From Megachile rotundata (lineage: Eukaryota > Arthropoda > Insecta > Hymenoptera > Megachilidae), in assembly GCF_050947335.1 (NCBI RefSeq), contig NW_027473349.1:558001-622000 (forward strand): DNA of 64,000 bases. Reading direction: 5' to 3'. Below the pieces are notes generated by a model, which saw only the letters and a list, made by a program, of their open reading frames with translations, searched no databases and was not told the DNA's origin. Position 1 is the first letter of the stretch. Each line of letters opens with the position of its first letter. Below, one piece after another: positions 51,450 through 62,875 of this stretch. Both the position numbers and the translations under genes were made by a program.

Positions 51450-54230
51450 GTGAGTGTGTGATTGTCTGATTGAGTGATTGTGTGCTTGTGTGATTGTGTG
51501 TTTGTGTGATTGTGTGATTGTGTGATTAGGTGATTGTGTGATTGTGTGATTGTGACTGTGGGATTGTATGAGTGTGTGATTGTGTGATTGAGTGATTGTG
51601 TGCTTGTGTGATTGTGTGATTGTGTGATTGTGTGATTGCGTGATTGTGTGATTGTGTGATTGTGTGATTGTGTGATTGTGTGATTGTGTGATTGTGTGAT
51701 TGTGTGATTGTGTGATTGTGTGAGTGTGTGATTGTGTGGTTGTGTGATTGTGTGATTGTGTGATTGTGTGATTGTGTGATTGTGTGATTGTGTGATAGTG
51801 ACTGTGTGATTGTGTGATTGTGATTGTGTGATTGTGACTGTGTGATTGTGACTGTGTGATTGTGTGAGTGTGTGATTGTGTGATTGAGTGATTGTGTGCT
51901 TGTGTGATTGTGTGGTTGTGTGATTGTGTGGTTGTGTGATTTTGTGATTGTGTGATTGTGTGATTGTGTGAGTGTGTGATTGTGTGAGTGTGTGATTGTG
52001 TGAATGTGTGATTGTGTGATTGTGTGATTGTGTGATTGTGTGATTGTGTGATTGTGTGGTTTTGTGATTGTTTGATTGTGTGATTAGGTGATTGTGTGAT
52101 TGTGTGATTGTGTGATTGTGTGATTGTGTGATTGTGTGATTGTGTGATTATGTGATTGTGTGATTGTGTGATTGTGATATTGTGTGAGTGTGTGATTGTC
52201 TGATTGAGTGATTGTGTGCTTGTGTGATTGTGTGGTTGTGTGATTGTGCGATTGTGTGATTAGGTGATTGTGTGATTGTGTGATTGTGTGATTGTGACTG
52301 TGTGATTGTGTGAGTGTGTGATTGTGTGATTGAGTGACTGTGTGCTTGTGTGATTGTGTGGTTGTGTGATTGTGTGATTGTGTGATTGTGTGATTGTGTG
52401 ATTGTGTGATTGTGTGATTGTGTGATTGTGTGATTGTGTGATTGTGTGATTGTGTGATTGTGTGAGTGTGTGATTGTGTGATTGTGTGATTGTGTGATTG
52501 TGTAATTGTGATTGTGCGATTGTGTGATTGTGTGATTGTGTGATTGTGTGATTGTGAGATTGTGTGATTGTGTGATGGTGTAATTATGATTGTGTGATTG
52601 TGATTGTGTGATTGTGTGATTGTGTGATTGAGTGACTGTGTGATTGTGTGATTGTGTGATTGTGTGACTGTGTGATTGTGTGATTGTGTGATTGTGTGAT
52701 TGTGTGATTGTGTGATTGTGTGACTGTGTGATTGTGTGACTGTGCGATTGTGTGATTGTGCGATTGTGTAGTTGTGATTGTGTGATTGTGATTGTGTGTA
52801 CTGTGTGATTGTGTGATTGTGTGATTGTGTGATTGTGTGAGTGTGTGATTGTCTGATTGAGTGATTGTGTGCTTGTGTGATTGTGTGTTTGTGTGATTGT
52901 GTGATTGTGTGATTAGGTGATTGTGTGATTGTGTGATTGTGACTGTGGGATTGTATGAGTGTGTGATTGTGTGATTGAGTGATTGTGTGCTTGTGTGATT
53001 GTGTGATTGTGTGATTGTGTGATTGTGTGATTGCGTGATTGTGTGATTGTGTGATTGTGTGATTGTGTGATTGTGTGATTGTGTGATTGTGTGATTGTGT
53101 GATTGTGTGATTGTGTGAGTGTGTGATTGTGTGGTTGTGTGATTGTGTGATTGTGTGATTGTGTGATTGTGTGATTGTGTGATTGTGTGATAGTGACTGT
53201 GTGATTGTGTGATTGTGATTGTGTGATTGTGACTGTGTGATTGTGACTGTGTGATTGTGTGAGTGTGTGATTGTGTGATTGAGTGATTGTGTGCTTGTGT
53301 GATTGTGTGGTTGTGTGATTGTGTGGTTGTGTGATTTTGTGATTGTGTGATTGTGTGATTGTGTGAGTGTGTGATTGTGTGAGTGTGTGATTGTGTGAAT
53401 GTGTGATTGTGTGATTGTGTGATTGTGTGATTGTGTGATTGTGTGATTGTGTGGTTTTGTGATTGTTTGATTGTGTGATTAGGTGATTGTGTGATTGTGT
53501 GATTGTGTGATTGTGTGATTGTGTGATTGTGTGATTGTGTGATTGTGTGATTATGTGATTGTGTGATTGTGTGATTGTGATATTGTGTGAGTGTGTGATT
53601 GTCTGATTGAGTGATTGTGTGCTTGTGTGATTGTGTGGTTGTGTGATTGTGCGATTGTGTGATTAGGTGATTGTGTGATTGTGTGATTGTGTGATTGTGA
53701 CTGTGTGATTGTGTGAGTGTGTGATTGTGTGATTGAGTGACTGTGTGCTTGTGTGATTGTGTGGTTGTGTGATTGTGTGATTGTGTGATTGTGTGATTGT
53801 GTGATTGTGTGATTGTGTGATTGTGTGATTGTGTGATTGTGTGATTGTGTGTTTGTGTGATTGTGGTTGTGTGATTGTGATTGTGTGATTGTGATTGTGT
53901 GATTGTGATTGTGTGATTGTGATTGTGTGATTGTGTCTGTGTGATTGTGTGAGTGTGTGATTGTGTGATTGTGTGATTGTGTGATTGTGTGATTGTGTGA
54001 GTGTGTGATTGTGCGATTGTGTGATTGTGTGATTGTGTGATTGTGTGATTGTGTGATTGTGAGATTGTGTGATTGTGTGATGGTGTAATTGTGATTGTGT
54101 GATTGTGATTGTGTGATTGTGTGATTGTGTGATTGAGTGATTGTGTGAGTGTGTGGTTGTGTGATTGTGTGATTGTGTGATTGTGTGGTTGTGTGATTGT
54201 GTGATTGTGTGATTGTGTGATTGTGTGATT
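51450..54230. repeat. Tandem duplication of about 1.4 kb
   Basis: Two head-to-tail blocks share: GTGTGTTTG then ATTAGG, GACTGTGGG (51554/52941, 1,387 apart), GTGGTTTTG (52058/53451), a GATATT mark, and the rare GTGCGATTG immediately before ATTAGG (52246/53649, 1,403 apart). A third instance of this rare GTGCG-ATTAGG combination lies at 56924, so part of the block was copied again by the 3.3 kb duplication. Confidence 0.82.
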
Positions 54231-57200
54231 GTGTGATTGTGTGATTGTGTGATTGTGTGATTGTGTGATTGTGTGATTGTGTGATTGTGTGATTGTGTGA
54301 TTGTGACTGTGCGATTGTGTGAGTGTGTGATTGTGTGATTGTGTGATTGTGTGATTGTGTAATTGTGATTGTGCGATTGTGTGATTGTGTGATTGTGTGA
54401 TTGTGTGATTGTGAGATTGTGTGATTGTGTGATGGTGTAATTATGATTGTGTGATTGTGATTGTGTGATTGTGTGATTGTGTGATTGAGTGACTGTGTGA
54501 TTGTGTGATTGTGTGATTGTGTGACTGTGTGATTGTGTGATTGTGTGATTGTGTGATTGTGTGATTGTGTGATTGTGTGACTGTGTGATTGTGTGATTGT
54601 GTGATTGTGCGATTGTGTGATTGTGCGATTGTGTAATTGTGATTGTGTGATTGTGATTGTGTGTACTGTGTGATTGTGTGATTGTGTGATTGTGTGATTG
54701 TGTGATTATGTGATTGTGTGATTGTGTGATTGTGTGATTGTGCGATTGTGTGATTGTGCGATTGTGTAATTGTGATTGTGTGATTGTGATTGTGTGTACT
54801 GTGTGATTGTGTGATTGTGTGATTGTGTGATTGTGTGATTGTGTGATTGTGTGATTGTGTGATTGTGTGATTGTGTGATTGTGAGATTGTGTGATTGTGT
54901 GATGGTGTAATTGTGATTGTGTGATTGTGATTGTGTGATTGTGTGATTGTGTGATTGTGTGATTGTGTGATTGTGTGATTGTGTGATTGTCTGATTGTGT
55001 GACTGTGTGATTGTGTGATTGTGTGATTGTGTGATTGTGTGATTGTGTGATTGTGTGACTGTGTGATTGTGTGATTGTGTGATTGTGCGATTGTGTGATT
55101 GTGCGATTGTGTAATTGTGATTGTGTGATTGTGATTGTGTGTACTGTGTGATTGTGTGATTGTGTGATTGTGTGATTGTGTGATTGTGTGGTTGTGTGAT
55201 TATGTGATTGTGTGATTGTGTGATTGTGTGATTGTGTGATTGTGTGAGTGTGTGATTGTCTGATTGAGTGATTGTGTGCTTGTGTGATTGTGTGGTTGTG
55301 TGATTGTGTGATTGTGTGATTAGGTGATTGTGTGATTGTGTGATTGTGACTGTGGGATTGTATGAGTGTGTGATTGTGTGATTAAGTGATTGTGTGCTTG
55401 TGTGATTGTGTGGTTGTGTGATTGTGTGATTGTGTGATTGTGTGATTGCGTGATTGTGTGATTGTGTGATTGTGTGATTGTGTGATTGTGTGATTGTGTG
55501 ATTGTGTGATTGTGTGATTGTGTGATTGTGGTTGTGTGATTGTGACTGTGTGATTGTGATTGTGTGATTGTGATTGTGTGATTGTGGCTGTGTGATTGTG
55601 TGAGTGTGTGCTTGTGTGATTGTGTGATTGTGTGATTGTGTGAGTGTGTGATTGTGTGATTGTGTGATTGTGTGATTGTGTGATTGTGTGATTGTGTGAT
55701 TGTGATTGTGTGATTGTGACTGTGTGATTGTGTGAGTGTGTGATTGTGTGATTGAGTGATTGTGTGGTTGTGTGAGTGTGTCATTGTGTGATTGTGTGAT
55801 TGTGTGATTGTGTGATTGTGTGATTGTGTGATTGTGTGAGTGTGTGATTGTCTGATTGAGTGATTGTGTGCTTGTGTGATTGTGTGATTGTGTGATTAGG
55901 TGATTGTGTGATTGTGTGATTGTGTGATTGTGTGATTGTGACTGTGTGATTGTGTGAGTGTGTGATTGTGTGATTGAGTGATTGTGTGGTTGTGTGATTA
56001 TGTGATTGTGTGATTGTGTGATTGTGATATTGTGTGAGTGTGTGATTGTCTGATTGAGTGATTGTGTGCTTGTGTGATTGTGTGGTTGTGTGATTGTGTG
56101 ATTGTGTGATTAGGTGATTGTGTGATTGTGTGATTGTGTGATTGTGACTGTGTGATTGTGTGAGTGTGTGATTGTGTGATTGAGTGACTGTGTGCTTGTG
56201 TGATTGTGTGGTTGTGTGATTGTGTGATTGTGTGATTGTGTGATTGTGTGATTGTGTGATTGTGTGATTGTGTGATTGTGTGATTGTGTGATTGTGTGAT
56301 TGTGTGATTGTGTGATTGTGTGATTGTGTGATTGTGTGTTTGTGTGATTGTGGTTGTGTGATTGTGATTGTGTGATTGTGATTGTGTGATTGTGATTGTG
56401 TGATTGTGATTGTGTGATTGTGTCTGTGTGATTGTGTGAGTGTGTGATTGTGTGATTGTGTGATTGTGTAATTGTGTGAGTGTGTGATTGTGTGATTGTG
56501 TGATTGTGTGATTGTGTAATTGTGATTGTGCGATTGTGTGATTGTGTGATTGTGTGATTGTGTGATTGTGTGATTGTGTGATTGTGAGATTGTGTGATTG
56601 TGTGATTGTGTGATGGTGTAATTGTGATTGTGTGATTGTGACTGTGTGATTGTGTGATTGTGTGATTGAGTGATTGTGTGAGTGTGTGGTTGTGTGATTG
56701 TGTGATTGTGTGATTGTGTGGTTGTGTGATTGTGTGATTGTGTGGTTTTGTGATTGTTTGATTGTGTGATTAGGTGATTGTGTGATTGTGTGATTGTGTG
56801 ATTGTGTGATTGTGTGATTGTGTGATTATGTGATTGTGTGATTGTGTGATTGTGGTATTGTGTGAGTGTGTGATTGTCTGATTGAGTGATTGTGTGCTTG
56901 TGTGATTGTGTGGTTGTGTGATTGTGCGATTGTGTGATTAGGTGATTGTGTGATTGTGTGATTGTGTGATTGTGACTGTGTGATTGTGTGAGTGTGTGAT
57001 TGTGTGATTGAGTGACTGTGTGCTTGTGTGATTGTGTGGTTGTGTGATTGTGTGATTGTGTGATTGTGTGATTGTGTGATTGTGTGATTGTGTGATTGTG
57101 TGATTGTGTGTTTGTGTGATTGTGGTTGTGTGATTGTGATTGTGTGATTGTGATTGTGTGATTGTGATTGTGTGATTGTGATTGTGTGATTGTGTCTGTG

Positions 57201-59110
57201 TGATTGTGTGAGTGTGTGATTGTGTGATTGTGTGATTGTGTGATTGTGTGATTGTGTGAGTGTGTGATTGTGTGATTGTGTGATTGTGTGATTGTGTAAT
57301 TGTGATTGTGCGATTGTGTGATTGTGTGATTGTGTGATTGTGTGATTGTGTGATTGTGAGATTGTGTGATTGTGTGATGGTGTAATTGTGATTGTGTGAT
57401 TGTGATTGTGTGATTGTGTGATTGTGTGATTGAGTGATTGTGTGAGTGTGTGGTTGTGTGATTGTGTGATTGTGTGATTGTGTGGTTGTGTGATTGTGTG
57501 ATTGTGTGATTGTGTGATTGTGTGATTGTGTGATTGTGTGATTGTGTGATTGTGTGATTGTGTGATTGTGTGATTGTGTGATTGTGTGATTGTGACTGTG
57601 CGATTGTGTGAGTGTGTGATTGTGTGATTATGTGATTGTGTGATTGTGTAATTGTGATTGTGCGATTGTGTGATTGTGTGATTGTGTGATTGTGTGATTG
57701 TGAGATTGTGTGATTGTGTGATGGTGTAATTATGATTGTGTGATTGTGATTGTGTGATTGTGTGATTGTGTGATTGTGTGATTGAGTGACTGTGTGATTG
57801 TGTGATTGTGTGATTGTGTGACTGTGTGATTGTGTGATTGTGTGATTGTGTGATTGTGTGATTGTGTGATTGTGTGACTGTGTGATTGTGTGATTGTGTG
57901 ATTGTGCGATTGTGTGATTGTGCGATTGTGTAATTGTGATTGTGTGATTGTGATTGTGTGTACTGTGTGATTGTGTGATTGTGTGATTGTGTGATTGTGT
58001 GATTATGTGATTGTGTGATTGTGTGATTGTGTGATTGTGCGATTGTGTGATTGTGCGATTGTGTAATTGTGATTGTGTGATTGTGATTGTGTGTACTGTG
58101 TGATTGTGTGATTGTGTGATTGTGTGATTGTGTGATTGTGTGATTGTGTGATTGTGTGATTGTGTGATTGTGAGATTGTGTGATTGTGTGATGGTGTAAT
58201 TGTGATTGTGTGATTGTGATTGTGTGATTGTGTGATTGTGTGATTGTGTGATTGTGTGATTGTGTGATTGTGTGATTGTCTGATTGTGTGACTGTGTGAT
58301 TGTGTGATTGTGTGATTGTGTGATTGTGTGATTGTGTGATTGTGTGACTGTGTGATTGTGTGATTGTGTGATTGTGCGATTGTGTGATTGTGCGATTGTG
58401 TAATTGTGATTGTGTGATTGTGATTGTGTGTACTGTGTGATTGTGTGATTGTGTGATTGTGTGATTGTGTGATTGTGTGGTTGTGTGATTATGTGATTGT
58501 GTGATTGTGTGATTGTGTGATTGTGTGATTGTGTGAGTGTGTGATTGTCTGATTGAGTGATTGTGTGCTTGTGTGATTGTGTGGTTGTGTGATTGTGTGA
58601 TTGTGTGATTAGGTGATTGTGTGATTGTGTGATTGTGACTGTGGGATTGTATGAGTGTGTGATTGTGTGATTAAGTGATTGTGTGCTTGTGTGATTGTGT
58701 GGTTGTGTGATTGTGTGATTGTGTGATTGTGTGATTGCGTGATTGTGTGATTGTGTGATTGTGTGATTGTGTGATTGTGTGATTGTGTGATTGTGTGATT
58801 GTGTGATTGTGTGATTGTGTGATTGTGTGATTGTGGTTGTGTGATTGTGACTGTGTGATTGTGATTGTGTGATTGTGATTGTGTGATTGTGACTGTGTGA
58901 TTGTGTGAGTGTGTGCTTGTGTGATTGTGTGATTGTGTGATTGTGTGAGTGTGTGATTGTGTGATTGTGTGATTGTGTGATTGTGTGATTGTGTGATTGT
59001 GTGATTGTGTGATTGTGTGATTGTGATTGTGTGATTGTGACTGTGTGATTGTGTGAGTGTGTGATTGTGTGATTGAGTGATTGTGTGGTTGTGTGAGTGT
59101 GTCATTGTGT
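53451..59110. repeat. Tandem duplication of about 3.29 kb
   Basis: Marks repeat at 3,275-3,321 bases: GTGGTTTTG 53451/56742, GTGCG-ATTAGG 53649/56924, GTGTAATTGTGATTGTGCG about 54358/57647, GACTGTGGG 55348/58637, and GTGTCATTG ending 55784/59105. In the second block the GATATT mark is changed to GGTATT (near 56854). The content resembles sub-unit B of the 22 kb units but is shorter. Confidence 0.82.
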
Positions 59111-60529
59111 GATTGTGTGATTCTGTGATTGTGTGATTGTGTGATTGTGTGATTGTGTGAGTGTGTGATTGTCTGATTGAGTGATTGTGTGCTTGTGTGA
59201 TTGTTTGGTTGTGTGATTGTGTGATTGTGTGATTAGGTGATTGTGTGATTGTGTGATTGTGTGATTGTGTGATTGTGACTGTGTGATTGTGTGAGTGTGT
59301 GATTGTGTGATTGAGTGATTGTGTGGTTGTGTGATTGTGTGGTTGTGTGATTGTGTGATTGTGTGATTGTGTGATTGTGTGATTGTGTGATTGTGTGATT
59401 GTGTGATTGTGTGATTGTGTGATTGCGTGATTGCGTGATTGTGTGAGTGTGTGATTGTGTGGTTATGTGGTTGTGTGATTGTGTGATTGTGTGATTGTGT
59501 GATTGTGTGATTGTGTGATAGTGACTGTGTGATTGTGTGATTGTGTGATTGTGTGATTGTGTGATTGTGATTGTGTGATTGTGATTGTGTGATTGTGACT
59601 GTGTGATTGTGACTGTGTGATTGTGTGAGTGTGTGACTGTGTGATTGTGTGATTGTGTGATTGTGTGATTGTGTGATTGTGTGATTGTGTGATTGTGTGA
59701 TTGTGTGGTTTTGTGATTGTTTGATTGTGTGATTAGGTGATTGTGTGATTGTGTGATTGTGTGATTGTGTGATTGTGTGATTGTGTGATTATGTGATTGT
59801 GTGATTGTGTGATTGTGATATTGTGTGAGTGTGTGATTGTCTGATTGAGTGATTGTGTGCTTGTGTGATTGTGTGGTTGTGTGATTGTGTGATTGTGTGA
59901 TTAGGTGATTGTGTGATTGTGTGATTGTGTGATTGTGACTGTGTGATTGTGTGAGTGTGTGATTGTGTGATTGAGTGACTGTGTGCTTGTGTGATTGTGT
60001 GGTTGTGTGATTGTGTGATTGTGTGATTGTGTGATTGTGTGATTGTGTGATTGTGTGATTGTGTGATTGTGTGATTGTGTGATTGTGTGATTGTGTGATT
60101 GTGTGATTGTGTGATTGTGTGATTGTGTGTTTGTGTGATTGTGGTTGTGTGATTGTGATTGTGTGATTGTGATTGTGTGATTGTGATTGTGTGATTGTGA
60201 TTGTGTGATTGTGTCTGTGTGATTGTGTGAGTGTGTGATTGTGTGATTGTGTGATTGTGTGATTGTGTGAGTGTGTGATTGTGTGATTGTGTGATTGTGT
60301 GATTGTGTAATTGTGATTGTGCGATTGTGTGATTGTGTGATTGTGTGATTGTGTGATTGTGTGATTGTGTGATTGTGAGATTGTGTGATTGTGTGATTGT
60401 GTGATGGTGTAATTGTGATTGTGTGATTGTGATTGTGTGATTGTGTGATTGTGTGATTGAGTGATTGTGTGAGTGTGTGGTTGTGTGATTGTGTGATTGT
60501 GTGATTGTGTGATTGTGTGATTGAGTGAT

Positions 60530-60735
60530 TGTGTGACTGCGTGATTGTGTGACTGTGTGATTGTGTGACTGTGTGATTGTGTGACTGCGTGATTGTGTGA
60601 CCGCGATTGTGTGACCGTGATTGTGTGACCGTGATTTTGTGACCGTGATTGTGTGACCGTGATTGTGTCATCGTTTTTGTGTGATCGTGATTGTGTGATC
60701 GTGATTGTGCAATCGTGATTGTGTGATTGCGTGAT
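60530..60735. repeat. CpG-bearing type I cassette, copy 5 (T5-GTG form)
   Basis: ACCGCG lies at 60600 and TCATCGTTTTTGTG at 60668-60681. The T5 run is followed by GTG, not by ATG as in the 26815 and 48907 copies. It has one extra GTGACTG unit in front of ACTGCG compared with those copies. Confidence 0.88.
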
Positions 60736-62669
60736 TGTGATTGTGTGATTGTGTGACTGTGTGATTGTGTGAGTGTGTGCTTGTGTGATTGTGTGATTGT
60801 GTGATTGTGTGAGTGTGTGATTGTGTGATTGTGTGATTGTGTGATTGTGTGATTGTGTGATTGTGTGATTGTGTGATTGTGTGATTGTGATTGTGTGATT
60901 GTGACTGTGTGATTGTGTGAGTGTGTGATTGTGTGATTGAGTGATTGTGTGGTTGTGTGAGTGTGTCATTGTGTGATTGTGTGATTGTGTGATTGTGTGA
61001 TTGTGTGATTGTGTGATTGTGTGAGTGTGTGATTGTCTGATTGAGTGATTGTGTGCTTGTGTGATTGTTTGGTTGTGTGATTGTGTGATTGTGTGATTAG
61101 GTGATTGTGTGATTGTGTGATTGTGTGATTGTGTGATTGTGACTGTGTGATTGTGTGAGTGTGTGATTGTGTGATTGAGTGATTGTGTGGTTGTGTGATT
61201 GTGTGGTTGTGTGATTGTGTGATTGTGTGATTGTGTGATTGTGTGATTGTGTGATTGTGTGATTGTGTGATTGTGTGATTGTGTGATTGCGTGATTGCGT
61301 GATTGTGTGAGTGTGTGATTGTGTGGTTATGTGGTTGTGTGATTGTGTGATTGTGTGATTGTGTGATTGTGTGATTGTGTGATAGTGACTGTGTGATTGT
61401 GTGATTGTGTGATTGTGTGATTGTGTGATTGTGATTGTGTGATTGTGATTGTGTGATTGTGACTGTGTGATTGTGACTGTGTGATTGTGTGAGTGTGTGA
61501 CTGTGTGATTGTGTGATTGTGTGATTGTGTGATTGTGTGATTGTGTGATTGTGTGATTGTGTGATTATGTGATTGTGTGATTGTGTGATTGTGATATTGT
61601 GTGAGTGTGTGATTGTCTGATTGAGTGATTGTGTGCTTGTGTGATTGTGTGGTTGTGTGATTGTGTGATTGTGTGATTAGGTGATTGTGTGATTGTGTGA
61701 TTGTGTGATTGTGACTGTGTGATTGTGTGAGTGTGTGATTGTGTGATTGAGTGACTGTGTGCTTGTGTGATTGTGTGGTTGTGTGATTGTGTGATTGTGT
61801 GATTGTGTGATTGTGTGATTGTGTGATTGTGTGATTGTGTGATTGTGTGATTGTGTGATTGTGTGATTGTGTGATTGTGTGATTGTGTGATTGTGTGATT
61901 GTGTGATTGTGTGTTTGTGTGATTGTGGTTGTGTGATTGTGATTGTGTGATTGTGATTGTGTGATTGTGATTGTGTGATTGTGATTGTGTGATTGTGATT
62001 GTGTGATTGTGTCTGTGTGATTGTGTGAGTGTGTGATTGTGTGATTGTGTGATTGTGTGATTGTGTGAGTGTGTGATTGTGTGATTGTGTGATTGTGTGA
62101 TTGTGTAATTGTGATTGTGCGATTGTGTGATTGTGTGATTGTGTGATTGTGTGATTGTGTGATTGTGTGATTGTGATTGTGTGATTGTGTGATTGTGTGA
62201 TTGAGTGATTGTGTGAGTGTGTGGTTGTGTGATTGTGTGATTGTGTGATTGTGTGGTTGTGTGATTGTGTGATTGTGTGATTGTGTGATTGTGTGATTGT
62301 GTGATTGTGTGATTGTGTGATTGTGTGATTGTGTGATTGTGTGATTGTGTGATTGTGTGATTGTGTGATTGTGTGATTGTGTGATTGTGTGATTGTGTGA
62401 TTGTGTGATTGTGACTGTGCGATTGTGTGAGTGTGTGATTGTGTGATTGAGTGATTGTGTGCTTGTGTGATTGTGTGGTTGTGTGATTGTGTGATTGTGT
62501 GACTGTGTGATTGTGTGATTGTGTGATCGTGTGATTGTGTGATTGTGCGATTGTGTAATTGTGATTGTGTGATTGTGATTGTGTGTACTGTGTGATTGTG
62601 TGATTGTGTGATTGTGTGATTGTGTGATTGTGAGATTGTGTGATTGTGTGATTGTGTGATTGAGTGATT

Positions 62670-62875
62670 GTGTGACTGCGTGATTGTGTGACTGTGTGAT
62701 TGTGTGACTGTGTGATTGTGTGACTGCGTGATTGTGTGACCGCGATTGTGTGACCGTGATTGTGTGACCGTGATTTTGTGACCGTGATTGTGTGACCGTG
62801 ATTGTGTCATCGTTTTTGTGTGATCGTGATTGTGTGATCGTGATTGTGCAATCGTGATTGTGTGATTGCGTGATT
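62670..62875. repeat. CpG-bearing type I cassette, copy 6 (T5-GTG form)
   Basis: ACCGCG lies at 62739 and TCATCGTTTTTGTG at 62807-62820, the same form as copy 5. It is part of the 1.9-2.1 kb duplication at the right end of the window. Confidence 0.88.

Larger units (their letters stand above)
59106..62875. repeat. Tandem duplication of about 1.9-2.1 kb with two type I cassettes
   Basis: GTGTCATTG ends at 59105 and 60969 (1,864 apart). The pair GATTGCGTGATTGCGTG and GTGGTTATGTGG occurs only here, near 59423-59470 and 61287-61335 (1,864 apart). The second block lacks about 89 bases carrying GTGGTTTTG and ATTAGG: the GATATT marks are only 1,775 apart, at 59817 and 61592. It then gains about 364 bases, so the TCATCG marks are 2,139 apart (60668/62807). 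Confidence 0.82.

Noticed and set aside
59233..60969. Two long overlapping minus-strand frames (59233-60969 and 59901-60671) as a possible overlapping gene pair
   Set aside because: Overlap is expected when all frames of an 8-base repeat are open. Both give the same peptide cycle.
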